The position numbers and the translations under genes are program-made. Positions 1 through 8,424 of a stretch of 64,000 bases of DNA are shown here, in pieces (position 1 is the stretch's first letter; each line of letters starts with the position of its first letter). Source of the DNA: RI-153 sp963721725 (GTDB lineage: Bacteria; Chloroflexota; Anaerolineae; Caldilineales; Caldilineaceae). A model generated the notes under the pieces. The model was not told the origin of the DNA. It worked only from the letters and a program-made list of their open reading frames with translations, and did not search any database. The DNA is taken from assembly GCA_963721725.1 (NCBI GenBank), contig CAVRLX010000003.1, positions 62,001 through 126,000 on the forward strand. Reading direction: 5' to 3'.

Positions 1-2
1 AC

Positions 3-278
3 CGGGAAAAGCACCCCAAGACTGCGGGCAATCGACCGCAGGTGTTGCTGGCTGCCTGCAAAGACGAACAGACCGCCGCCGATGCCTTTATCGAAGACAA
101 ACACCGGGGCGCGTTTACGTGGTCGCTGGCAAAGGCCATCCGCGACGCCAACGGCAGCATTACCTATGGCGATCTCATCACCCGCTCGGCGGATCTGTTG
201 AAGAACTATACGCAAGATCCACAACTGGATGCCAGCGACGAGATGCGTACTCGTCGCTTTCTCAGCGCGCTGGCTTGA
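3..278 (+). CDS. Caspase-like (C14/metacaspase) peptidase, C-terminal fragment
   Basis: The reading frame is open from the window edge to a TGA, so the start lies outside. The visible 91 residues contain QVLLAACKDEQTA, which matches the catalytic-cysteine strand of caspase/metacaspase domains. It is followed by GAFTWSLAKAI and a TYGDLITR helix, typical of the end of the p10-like half. Family members are cysteine peptidases, often fused to repeat or sensor domains in Chloroflexota and cyanobacteria. The catalytic His and any partner domain are outside the window, so specificity cannot be judged. The fragment is followed by a palindromic repeat and has no same-operon neighbour visible. Confidence 0.75.
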   Translation, partial: REKHPKTAGNRPQVLLAACKDEQTAADAFIEDKHRGAFTWSLAKAIRDANGSITYGDLITRSADLLKNYTQDPQLDASDEMRTRRFLSALA

Positions 279-348
279 TACAGAATTTTCTCACCGCCGA
301 ACATTTTACGCAGAGACACAAACGGGCAGAGAGCGAAGAGTGACTATC

Positions 349-427
349 GGATTTACGCAGTAGCCAGAAGTTGAACTTTTTAGAAAAGTTCAACTTCTCC
401 TCTCGCAACTGCTTGGTGCGTAAGTCC
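349..427. repeat. MITE-like element: TTACGCA outer inverted repeat with nested hairpin
   Basis: The outer arms GGATTTACGCA (349-359) and TGCGTAAGTCC (417-427) are inverted repeats with one mismatch. Nested inside is a perfect 15-bp hairpin, arms 366-380 and 384-398, loop TAG. A second element with TTACGCA arms around a different hairpin lies at 43657-43738. The rest of the 259-base gap from 279 to 537 holds no gene I can see. Confidence 0.7.
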
Positions 428-537
428 TGACTATACGGGTCATCGAATCCCTTTTGTCGTTTCTTCTTTGGGTTCTCGGCGGTTACAGATTCCAACGGCT
501 TTTCACAAGCCGTCCCTCCTTATACAAAGGAAAGTTT

Positions 538-1498
538 ATGTTGAAAAAAGCCCGTGTTGGACTCACCCGCGGCGAAGATCGCCGCCAGAACATCTTCCGC
601 GCGCTGAGATCTGGTGCACGCCGATGTGGAGCCGAAGTTGGCCGATCAGGTGATGCTCAAGCCCAACTTTCTCTCTAGCAAGAATCAACTCGCCTCTAGC
701 CATGTGGACGCCATGCGCGGGGCGATTGATTTTCTGCTTTCGACGCCGCGCCCACCCCAAGAAATTTTGATCGCCGAGGGCGGCAACGAGGACTATTCGG
801 GGCAAGCGTTTGAGATGTTTGGATACCATGCCCTGCAAAGCGAGTACACGATCCCCATTCGCCTCATCGATCTGCATCAGGAGAGCGAATGGATCGAGAC
901 ACCCATTATCCTGGCCGACCGCAGCGAAGCCCGCGTGCGTATGCCCAAAATTGTGGTTGATTGCCCGTGTACGATTTCGGTGGCGGTGGCAAAAACCCAC
1001 GATGTCTGTGTGGTGACTTTAGCCCTCAAAAATATGATCATGGGCACGCTCTACAAAGCCGACCGTGTGAAGATGCATGGCTTCAACAGCCACGCCGAGC
1101 GCACGCTGCCCGCCGAAGCGCAGACCCTCAACATCAACCTAATCCGGCTATCGCGCTTCCTGCGCCCGGACATTGCCGTGGTGGATGGCACACGCGGGCT
1201 ACAGGGCAACGGCCCCGGCGGTGAGGATGGCGTCGCCTTTGGCATCGCCGCCGCCAGCAGCGATGTCTTCGCCGCCGATGCTGTGATCGCAAAGGCCATG
1301 GGCTTTGAGCCGATGGCCCTGGGGCTGTTGAGCTATGGTCATCAGTTGGGCATGGGCATCGCCGATTTGGCCGAAATCGACATTCTAGAGACAGCCGTGG
1401 ACGATGTAACGATGGCCTTTACGCCCCACGAAAGCACCGATCTCCAGATGCAGTGGCAGACGGCGGATGCAAACCAGTTTTTAGCACAAGCAATGTAA
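538..1498 (+). CDS. DUF362 domain protein, one-base frameshift
   Basis: The start ATG at 538 follows AAAGGAAAG at good spacing and gives MLKKARVGLTRGEDRRQNIFRAL. The frame then breaks at about 607. Removing one A there joins it to DLVHADVEPKLADQVMLKPNF and the remaining 290 residues. The VMLKPNF strand, the following EGG turn, and the later CPCTISVAVAKTHD and ALKNMIMGTL segments are characteristic of DUF362, a family of unknown function that sometimes carries ferredoxin domains. No ferredoxin cysteine motif is present here. It is a stand-alone gene on the plus strand. The break looks like a sequence error rather than decay, because both sides are well conserved. Confidence 0.75.
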
Positions 1499-1503
1499 AT
1501 TGA

Positions 1504-1551
1504 GTCTTGCGTGCTGCGTGTTCCGTATTTATACTCCGCAGCACGCAAGAC
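1504..1551. repeat. Perfect 15-bp inverted repeat (TATACTCCGCAGCAC family)
   Basis: The arms 1504-1518 and 1537-1551 are exact inverted copies around an 18-base spacer that contains TATACTC. Related sequence occurs at 10850-10917, and half-copies occur near 43889-43915 and 47613-47632. The element ends eight bases before the ribosome binding site of the next gene, so it could also act on its mRNA. Confidence 0.65.
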
Positions 1552-1570
1552 GAATCACAGGAGAGCCACC

Positions 1571-2596
1571 ATGCCCTATCCGTCCACCATGCAAGCTATT
1601 GTGCATGAAATCTATGGTGGTCCCGATGTACTTCAGTTTGCCCGCGTCCCCACGCCGCAACCTGGCCCGCGCGATCTGCTGGTGCGGGTGCGGGCGGTTT
1701 CCGTCAATCCCGTGGATGCCAAGACACGCGGGGGCGGCCCCGCAGGAGCGCCCGTCCCCCATGCCCCGCAGATCGTGGGCTGGGATGCAGCGGGCGAAGT
1801 GGTGGCGGTGGGCACGGCAGTGGAACGCTTCGCCGTGGGGGAAGAGGTCTACTTCGCCGGGGACATTACGCGGCCTGGGGCCTATGCCCAATATGTGGCG
1901 GTGGATGAACGTATTGTCGGCCACAAGCCCACGATGCTTTCGTTTGAGGATACTGCCGCCATGCCGCTAACCGCGCTCACGGCTTGGGAAGGGCTGATCG
2001 AAATGATCGGCGCGCAGCAGCCGCCTGATGGCCCCGACCGCACAGTGATGATTGTGGGTGGGGCAGGCGGCGTCGGCTCGATTGCGATTCAGATCGCCAA
2101 GCAGGTCTGTCATCTGGGCGTAATTGCCACGGCTTCGCGCCCGGAGACCGAAGAGTTCTGTCGCAAAATGGGGGCAGATGCCCTTATCAACCATCACCAA
2201 GACTTTGCGCCCCAACTGGCCCAGTTTGGTCTCACCGGTGTGGATTACATCCTCAGCACGGCCCCGCTCACTAATTTCCCCCAACTGGTGGCTTCGCTCA
2301 ACCCGCTGGGCCGCATCTGCTGTATACTAGGTGGACCCGCGGCGAAATCTCTGGATGTGAGTGGGCTTTTCCCCATTCGTGGCACACTGGCCTTTGAACT
2401 CATGTTCACACGCCCGCGCACAGGCGTGGAGCCGGAAAAACAGGGACGCATCTTGGATCGGGTGGCCGCCTTGTTGGATGAAGGCGTGCTCATCTCCACC
2501 GCCACCGAAATCCTCTCCTGGGATCAGGTCCAAGAAGCCCACCACAAAATTGAATCTGCCCAAACCATTGGTAAACTTGTTTTACGGGTCGATTGA
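1571..2596 (+). CDS. Zinc-independent MDR-family alcohol dehydrogenase/quinone reductase-like protein
   Basis: This 341-residue enzyme has the two-domain medium-chain dehydrogenase fold. A GroES-like N-terminal domain (about residues 1-120, with VRVRAVSVNPVDAKTRGG) is followed by an NAD(P)-binding Rossmann domain with GGAGGVGSIAIQIAK near residue 165. The catalytic and structural zinc cysteines of classical alcohol dehydrogenases are absent, so it belongs to the quinone-oxidoreductase/ZADH-like branch. That branch reduces quinones, enals or nitro compounds with NAD(P)H. I chose ATG 1571 because AGGAG sits seven bases upstream; the longer frame runs back into the palindromic repeat. The substrate cannot be inferred. 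Confidence 0.85.
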   Translation: MPYPSTMQAIVHEIYGGPDVLQFARVPTPQPGPRDLLVRVRAVSVNPVDAKTRGGGPAGAPVPHAPQIVGWDAAGEVVAVGTAVERFAVGEEVYFAGDITRPGAYAQYVAVDERIVGHKPTMLSFEDTAAMPLTALTAWEGLIEMIGAQQPPDGPDRTVMIVGGAGGVGSIAIQIAKQVCHLGVIATASRPETEEFCRKMGADALINHHQDFAPQLAQFGLTGVDYILSTAPLTNFPQLVASLNPLGRICCILGGPAAKSLDVSGLFPIRGTLAFELMFTRPRTGVEPEKQGRILDRVAALLDEGVLISTATEILSWDQVQEAHHKIESAQTIGKLVLRVD

Positions 2597-2742
2597 CCTT
2601 CAGTAGACAGTTGAATCAGAGCTGACAGCTCTGGAGACCGAACCAATCAAAGTAACGACTAGGGTGGCCTAGCGTCACACTATTTTCATTTATGAACTCT
2701 TGATCCAACTTGTTGGTCATAGAGCGAAGCGTTTAGCCAAGA

Positions 2743-2836
2743 GAACGATACAAGTGCGACGCACTCGCCAGGAGTGAGTGGTTGTAAAAAGTAACTTTTC
2801 AGGTGCGTCGCACCCTGGACCTGTCGGTAGATTCAC
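2743..2836. repeat. Dispersed palindromic element R1, copy 1
   Basis: It begins AACGATACA and carries AGTGCGACGCACTCGCC on the left and GGTGCGTCGCACC then CCTG on the right, around a variable centre. Other copies are at 3519-3570, 14346-14382 (half), 42494-42587 and 51221-51304. This copy and the one at 3519-3570 bracket the response regulator gene. A further degenerate piece (GTAACGACTAGGGTGG) lies at about 2650. Nothing else is seen in the 274-base gap from 2597 to 2870. Confidence 0.8.
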
Positions 2837-2870
2837 ATTATCGGGTCCCAATTTTCCTATAGGTGGATAA

Positions 2871-3500
2871 ATGTCACCCGTACGTGTCTTCATTGTGGAT
2901 GATCACCCCGTCTTGCGCCAGGGCGTAAGCACCCTGCTGAAAAGCGCAGGCCGTATTGAAATCGTGGGTGAAGCCGCCACTGGCTATGATGCGCTCGCGT
3001 TAATTCCGGTCCTTCAGCCGGATTTGGTGATTTTGGACGCGGCATTACCTGATATGTCCGGGGCGAAGGTGGCCGAGCAATTGCAGCAACAATACCCTGC
3101 TCTGCCGATTCTAGTGCTCAGCGCCTATAATAGTATAGAGTACGTAGAGCGTTTTATAGCGGCTGGGGTGGCGGGCTATCTGCTCAAAGAAGAGGCTTCG
3201 CAATTGATTATCAATGCGGTCATGGGGATTGCGCGTGGTGAGCGGGAATGGTATAGCCGTCAGATCCAAGAGCAAATCGTAGAACGGAGTAAATCTTTCA
3301 AGGATGGCTACCCTTTGACCCGACGCGAAAAAGAAGTTCTGCGCGAGGTGGCCCAGGGCAAAACCAATTATGCAATTTGCATGGCGTTACACATTAGCGA
3401 AAAAACAGTTGAAAAACATTTAGAAACCATTTATCGTAAATTGTCCGTACATTCACGCACAGAGGCTGTGGTGAATGCTCTTCAAAATAATTTAATTTGA
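2871..3500 (+). CDS. NarL/FixJ-type response regulator (REC-LuxR HTH)
   Basis: The protein has 209 residues. The receiver domain (about 1-120) has the acidic pair D10-D11, the phosphoacceptor D56 in LVILDAALPDM, and a conserved K in LLKEEAS. The C-terminal LuxR helix-turn-helix (about 142-205) has LTRREKEVLREVAQGKTN and ISEKTVEKHL. Such regulators dimerise and bind DNA when phosphorylated by an HisKA_3-type kinase. Exactly that kinase class is encoded by the next plus-strand gene, 165 bases downstream, so the two very likely form a two-component pair. The start has AGGTGG five bases upstream. A repeat element lies on each side of the gene. Confidence 0.93.
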   Translation: MSPVRVFIVDDHPVLRQGVSTLLKSAGRIEIVGEAATGYDALALIPVLQPDLVILDAALPDMSGAKVAEQLQQQYPALPILVLSAYNSIEYVERFIAAGVAGYLLKEEASQLIINAVMGIARGEREWYSRQIQEQIVERSKSFKDGYPLTRREKEVLREVAQGKTNYAICMALHISEKTVEKHLETIYRKLSVHSRTEAVVNALQNNLI

Positions 3501-3518
3501 GAAATAACGATTCATGTA

Positions 3519-3570
3519 TAGGATGCGACGCACTCTACACCTGGCGGGTGCGTCGCACCTACATCGTTAC
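3519..3570. repeat. Dispersed palindromic element R1, copy 2 (short form)
   Basis: This copy keeps GATGCGACGCACTC and GGTGCGTCGCACC with only a short centre and ends in CATCGTTAC, the shared right end of the family. It separates the response regulator from its probable kinase gene and could act as a transcript-processing or attenuating hairpin. Confidence 0.75.
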
Positions 3571-3665
3571 TTTGATACAACGGTCGCCAATTGTCGAAAT
3601 CGAACGCAGACTAATGCCCCACCCAAACGGCGTTTGATGGATTTTTATCCCAATCTGAGGCATCC

Positions 3666-6600
3666 ATGTCGCCAAACAAGCCAGATCTATCCAAACAGCA
3701 TTCTCAGCCACAACCCAATAAAGAAATTGCCCAGTCCTCCCTCTCGGTGATCGGGATTGGGGCTTCGGCGGGCGGGCTAAGCGCGCTGCAATCCTTTTTC
3801 CAAGCCATGCCCGCCGACAGCGGACTCTGCTTCGTAGTAATCGTCCACCTCTCCCCAGAACACGAAAGCTTGCTGGCTGAACTTCTACAAGCCTGTACAG
3901 AGATGCCAGTCCAGCAGGTGCAGCATCAGATCAAAATGCAGCCCAACCATGTTTATGTGATTCCGCCAGGCAAACGTCTGGAGGTGTCGGCAGATTTTCT
4001 GGATCTGGCCGATCTGGAGATACCGCGCGGGCGGCGACTCCAGATCGACAGTTTTTTCCGTTCCCTCGCCGAGCATCACGGCGACGGGGCGGCAATTATC
4101 CTATCGGGCAGTGGCAGCGACGGGTCAGTGGGCATCCGATCTATTAAAGAAAAAGGGGGGCTGATTCTCGTCCAAGACCCCACCGAAGCCGAGTATGATG
4201 GGATGCCGCGCAGCGCGATTGCCACAGGGCTGGTGGATATTCTGGCCCCCGTTGCCAAATTGGCCGAACAGTTGGTGGCCGCCAAACAGACCAAGGCTGG
4301 TCTGCAATTGCCCCAAAATGAAGAGGAGTTAGGCGAAGCAGCTCAAAATACGTTACTCCAAATTCTGAGCCAGTTGCGGATGCGTACAGGCCACGATTTC
4401 AGTGGATACAAACGATCGACACTGCTGCGACGCATCGCCCGGCGCATGCAGATTGCCCAGGTAAAGACGCTCTCGGCCTATTTGCAGCAGTTGCGCAACG
4501 ATGTGAACGAAACCGAGGCACTTTTTCGCGATCTGTTGATTAACGTGACCGAATTTTTTCGGGACCCCGAAGCCTGGGCCGTGCTGGCAGAGACGGTGAT
4601 CCCCAAGATTTTCAGCGACAAAAACAGCGAGAATACGGTGCGCATTTGGGCCGTGGGCTGTGCCACCGGGGAAGAGGTGTACTCGCTGGCGATTCTGTTG
4701 CTTGAACATGCCGCCAAAATGGGAAATGCGCCGCGCATTCAGGTTTTCGCCTCGGATCTGGGCAAGTTGGCGCTGGATTTTGCCCGCGAAGGGCTTTATC
4801 CCGAAGCCATTTCGGCCATGCTGTCCGAAGAACGGTTGAATCGCTTTTTTACCAAACACAATAGCCATTACCGCGTGCGCCAGGAAGTGCGCGAGTTGGT
4901 GATCTTTACGCCACACAACCTGCTGCAAGATCCGCCCTTCTCCAAATTGGATCTGATCAGTTGTCGAAATCTTCTTATCTATCTGCAACGTGATCTCCAG
5001 GAGCGGGTCTTTGAGTCATTTCACTATGCGCTGCGCAGCGATGGCTATCTCTTTTTGGGCAGTGCCGAATCTGCCGACAGCATTACGCACTTGTTCCGCA
5101 CGATTGACAAGCGCCACCGCATCTATCAACGCATCATGCTTGGCAGCAATTCGCTGGTGCTCCCCTCGCTGCCCCTGCTCCCCCGAGTGGCGCCCCAACA
5201 GGCGGAGAGTCCTCAAGTCGAGGGTGAGCGGCAGATTTCCAACAGCAAAACCCATCTTTCAATCTTGGAAGAAGTGGCTCCGCCCAGTCTACTTGTGGAC
5301 GCTCAGTATAACATTCTCAACTTGTCCGAAACTGCCGGTCGCTATCTGCAACACCCCGGCGGCGCGCTGACCAGTGATGTGCTGCGACTGATTCGGCCGG
5401 AGCTACAACCAGAACTGCGGTCAGCGCTCTATCAAGCCTTTGATCTGGGCAAAAAGAGCCTGAGTCGGGCGGTCCCGGTTCGCTTTAATGGCTCATCTCA
5501 TCCTGTTATGATTTTTGTGCAGCCCAGCGCCAATCACACCGAACGGCGGCGGGCGTTGGTGATCTTTCTTGAAGATGAAGAGACGATACCCAAAAATAAG
5601 TTTAGCGACAGCGAAGAGTTAAATGAGCGCGGCGTCGAACGCATGCGCCAAATGGAAGCAGAACTACACCGCGCCCAGAACCGCTTTCAGGGCATCCGCG
5701 AGGAATATGAAACCACGCTGGAAGAGCTGCGCGCGGCCAACGAAGAGCTACAAAGCACCAATGAAGAGTATAAATCCACGCTGGAAGAGCTGGAGACCAG
5801 CAAAGAAGAGTTGCAATCGATTAACGAAGAATTGCAAACCGTGAACCAGGAGATGAAAAACAAAGTCGACGAGCTGAGCCACACCAATAGCGATCTGCAA
5901 AATCTCTTCGCCGCCACTGAAATTGCGACCCTTTTCCTCAACCGTGAACTGCGCATCCAGCGCTTTACACCGCGCGCAGCCCGACTTTTCAACCTGATGC
6001 CGTTGGATCGAGGGCGCCCCATTGCACACCTGCGCTCGAATCTCAGCTACACCGAGTTAGAGGCCGATGCGCAGCAGGTATTGGCAACCCTTACCCCGAT
6101 TGAGCGTGAGGTGGAAAGCAGCGACGAGCACCGCTGGTTTTTGGTCAGTGTGCGCCCCTATCGCACGTTGGAGGATCACATTGATGGCGTGGTGATCACC
6201 TTTGTGGATGTTACGAAAACCAAAGCAACGGCGTTGACGCTGCGCAATCTGCAAGAGAATCTGGAACTTGCCCTGGAAGCGGCCCAGATGGGCACATGGG
6301 ATGTTGATCTCGCCACAAACATTGCCCAACACGATCTGCGCCACGACCAGATCTTTGGCTATCGCAAGGGCATTGTAAACTGGGGACCGGACATCTTCCG
6401 CAACCATATCTTGCCAGAAGATCGAGAGACCTTTGACCAGAATTTTGCCAGGGCACTTGTCAGTGGCATGCTTAATCTGGAGGTACGCATTCGCTGGCCC
6501 GATGGCACCATTCACTGGATCTACGACCGCGGACGGGTCTATTACGACGAGGCGGGCGTGCCCCAACGCATGGTGGGCGTGACGCTGGATGTGACAGAAC

Positions 6601-7265
6601 GCAAAGAGGCACAACAGGCCGAGATTCGCCAACGCCTGCTGCGCGGACAAGAGGCAGAGCGCGCCACGTTGGCCCGCGAGATCCACGATGGCCCCATTCA
6701 AGAGTTGGTGGGGCTGACCTTTGAACTCACAGCCCACGCCCATGCCCTTAACAATAGCGCTCAGGGGGCCAAAGTCCATGAGCTTTCCGGTCGGTTGGGG
6801 CACATCATTGGCCGACTCCGCCACATTATGGTCTCGCTGCGCCCCCCCGCCGTAGTCGATTTCGGCTTGGTACAGGCGTTGGACCATTATGTAATCGAGT
6901 TCCAGCAACATCATCCCAAATTGGGCTTAATCTTTGAAGCGCCCGATGAGTCGCTCTCGCTTTCAGAAGATATCACCTTGATGCTCTATCGCATTGCCCA
7001 GCAGGCATTGTATAATGTCGTCCAACACGCCTCCGCCCACAATGTGACCGTCGCCTTATCGACCCAGGATCATTATGTTATGTTACAGGTAATCGATGAT
7101 GGCATCGGCTTTATCATGCCCAACGAAGTGGTCGATCTCACACGCAGCCAACATATGGGCATTGTCGGCATGATGGAACGCGCAGAGACGATTGGAGCCT
7201 TCATGGAGATTCTCTCGACGCCTGGCGAGGGCACGACGGTCCAGGTCAAGTTGCCGGTGATCTGA
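3666..7265 (+). CDS. CheB-CheR-coiled coil-PAS-HisKA_3 histidine kinase hybrid
   Basis: This 1199-residue protein is a multidomain sensor. A CheB methylesterase domain comes first, with catalytic Ser34 (GIGASAGG), His61 and Asp152 (GSGSDGS). A CheR methyltransferase follows (about 228-490), with the SAM motif GCATGEE near 332 and ISCRNLLIYL. A glutamate-rich coiled coil (about 655-742) is next, then two PAS/PAC regions (about 745-985). The protein ends with an HisKA_3 dimerisation box (phosphoacceptor H1007 in AREIHDGPIQE) and an HATPase with RIAQQALYNVVQHA and DDGIGF. CheB/CheR act on chemoreceptor glutamates, but no chemoreceptor or CheA is seen nearby. The upstream NarL-type regulator is the likely phosphotransfer partner. 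There is no membrane segment, so it is probably cytosolic. Confidence 0.93.
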   Translation: MSPNKPDLSKQHSQPQPNKEIAQSSLSVIGIGASAGGLSALQSFFQAMPADSGLCFVVIVHLSPEHESLLAELLQACTEMPVQQVQHQIKMQPNHVYVIPPGKRLEVSADFLDLADLEIPRGRRLQIDSFFRSLAEHHGDGAAIILSGSGSDGSVGIRSIKEKGGLILVQDPTEAEYDGMPRSAIATGLVDILAPVAKLAEQLVAAKQTKAGLQLPQNEEELGEAAQNTLLQILSQLRMRTGHDFSGYKRSTLLRRIARRMQIAQVKTLSAYLQQLRNDVNETEALFRDLLINVTEFFRDPEAWAVLAETVIPKIFSDKNSENTVRIWAVGCATGEEVYSLAILLLEHAAKMGNAPRIQVFASDLGKLALDFAREGLYPEAISAMLSEERLNRFFTKHNSHYRVRQEVRELVIFTPHNLLQDPPFSKLDLISCRNLLIYLQRDLQERVFESFHYALRSDGYLFLGSAESADSITHLFRTIDKRHRIYQRIMLGSNSLVLPSLPLLPRVAPQQAESPQVEGERQISNSKTHLSILEEVAPPSLLVDAQYNILNLSETAGRYLQHPGGALTSDVLRLIRPELQPELRSALYQAFDLGKKSLSRAVPVRFNGSSHPVMIFVQPSANHTERRRALVIFLEDEETIPKNKFSDSEELNERGVERMRQMEAELHRAQNRFQGIREEYETTLEELRAANEELQSTNEEYKSTLEELETSKEELQSINEELQTVNQEMKNKVDELSHTNSDLQNLFAATEIATLFLNRELRIQRFTPRAARLFNLMPLDRGRPIAHLRSNLSYTELEADAQQVLATLTPIEREVESSDEHRWFLVSVRPYRTLEDHIDGVVITFVDVTKTKATALTLRNLQENLELALEAAQMGTWDVDLATNIAQHDLRHDQIFGYRKGIVNWGPDIFRNHILPEDRETFDQNFARALVSGMLNLEVRIRWPDGTIHWIYDRGRVYYDEAGVPQRMVGVTLDVTERKEAQQAEIRQRLLRGQEAERATLAREIHDGPIQELVGLTFELTAHAHALNNSAQGAKVHELSGRLGHIIGRLRHIMVSLRPPAVVDFGLVQALDHYVIEFQQHHPKLGLIFEAPDESLSLSEDITLMLYRIAQQALYNVVQHASAHNVTVALSTQDHYVMLQVIDDGIGFIMPNEVVDLTRSQHMGIVGMMERAETIGAFMEILSTPGEGTTVQVKLPVI

Positions 7266-7306
7266 AAATACAGACGTTTGACCGACTCCCACACCCATTG
7301 GACCTT

Positions 7307-8254
7307 ATGACACCTACACCTGTTGTCCACCAAGAGAGCACCGCTGTCTCTGCTCAAAGTGTTGCCTTGATTACCGCGCTTTTGATGGTTGATAGTCTGC
7401 ATTTCGTCTTTGCCCGTCTCGTCCTGCCCTATATTGCGCCGCCGCTTTCTGTGCTCTATGTGCTGGGCATTGCCACCATAGAGGTGGGCATGTTCGGCTT
7501 TGTCACCGGCAAGTTGCGCTGGATCTACCTTCAACGCTATTGGGGCATGTTTGCGGCAATTGGCGTTTGCATCGGCGTCAGCACCATTATTAACTACCAA
7601 GCCGTGGCCTATATTGACGCAGGCACAGCCGCTATGCTGGGCAAAAGCACCATCCTCTTTGGCCTGGGCTTTGGCATCTTCTGGCTGGGAGACCGCCTGT
7701 CGCGCCTACAAATCATCGGCAGCGCCATTGCCATCCTGGGCTTGGTTGTGATCACCTTTCAGCCCGGCGACTTTATGCGCCTGGGAGCGCTGCTGATCAT
7801 CAGTTCCACCCTGCTCTATTCGTTTCACACTGCCCTGAGCAAACGCTATGGGCAGGAGATGGATCTGACTAATTTCTTTTTTTATCGTCTACTCTTCACA
7901 TCGATTGTGTTGCTGCTCATTGTGGGAGGCACAGGAAATCTGGGGCTGCCGTCTTCGCCCACGGCCTGGCTGATTCTAATTGCCGCTGGCACGGTGGATG
8001 TGGTCATCAGCCGCAGCCTCTATTACACGGCCCTGCGCCGGTTGAACATGAGCGTCTTTTCGGTGATGTTAACCGCAGGCCCCGTGGCCGCGGTGCTCTG
8101 GTCGTTTCTGCTTTTCCAAACGTTTCCCACGCCACAACAGCTAATCGGTGGCGTGGGCGTTTTGCTAGGCGTGGCATTGGTCACCAGCGCGCCACTACTA
8201 GAGCGGCGTCACCGTCAGCGCGCCGCGCTGGATCGCGCTGTGCCCGGCAATTAA
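7307..8254 (+). CDS. EamA/DMT-superfamily transporter
   Basis: The protein has about 315 residues and about ten hydrophobic segments, arranged as the two EamA repeats usual for drug/metabolite transporters of 280-320 residues. Conserved-looking helix ends include the early YQAVAYIDAGTAAMLGKS and the later TVDVVISRSLYYTALRRLNMSVFSV. Family members move amino acids, nucleosides or other small molecules; the substrate cannot be told. ATG 7307 was preferred over an in-frame TTG nine bases earlier, although neither has a strong ribosome site. It follows the kinase by about 40 bases and may be cotranscribed. A hairpin terminator lies downstream. Confidence 0.88.
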   Translation: MTPTPVVHQESTAVSAQSVALITALLMVDSLHFVFARLVLPYIAPPLSVLYVLGIATIEVGMFGFVTGKLRWIYLQRYWGMFAAIGVCIGVSTIINYQAVAYIDAGTAAMLGKSTILFGLGFGIFWLGDRLSRLQIIGSAIAILGLVVITFQPGDFMRLGALLIISSTLLYSFHTALSKRYGQEMDLTNFFFYRLLFTSIVLLLIVGGTGNLGLPSSPTAWLILIAAGTVDVVISRSLYYTALRRLNMSVFSVMLTAGPVAAVLWSFLLFQTFPTPQQLIGGVGVLLGVALVTSAPLLERRHRQRAALDRAVPGN

Positions 8255-8287
8255 CCTTTCTCAACGTCAGTCAAACGCCCGCGCTCC

Positions 8288-8320
8288 AGAAGTCGAACTT
8301 TTCAGAAAAGTTCGACTTCT
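8288..8320 (+). terminator. Perfect 15-bp hairpin followed by T-run
   Basis: The arms 8288-8302 and 8306-8320 pair perfectly around CAG and are followed by TTTTATC, so this is a good intrinsic terminator for the transporter gene. Apart from a compensated base pair and one loop base it is the same hairpin as at 366-398, which suggests a dispersed repeat reused as a terminator. Confidence 0.75.
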
Positions 8321-8424
8321 TTTATCATACGGTGTACAGTTCCCAACGGCTCGTGTACTCTATGGAATTTTGCATTTTTCACAGATGACTCTTCCCAACT
8401 ACGCTACCCGCAGCAGGAGTAACT

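Noticed and set aside
2871..3500. Response regulator as part of a composite transposon between two R1 copies
   Set aside because: The R1 elements have no transposase and one copy is a short form. The regulator's kinase lies outside the copies, so a mobile unit is not supported.
4353..4988. Antisense frames inside the kinase gene
   Set aside because: They are mirror frames of a GC-rich, highly conserved coding region and contain no recognisable domain.
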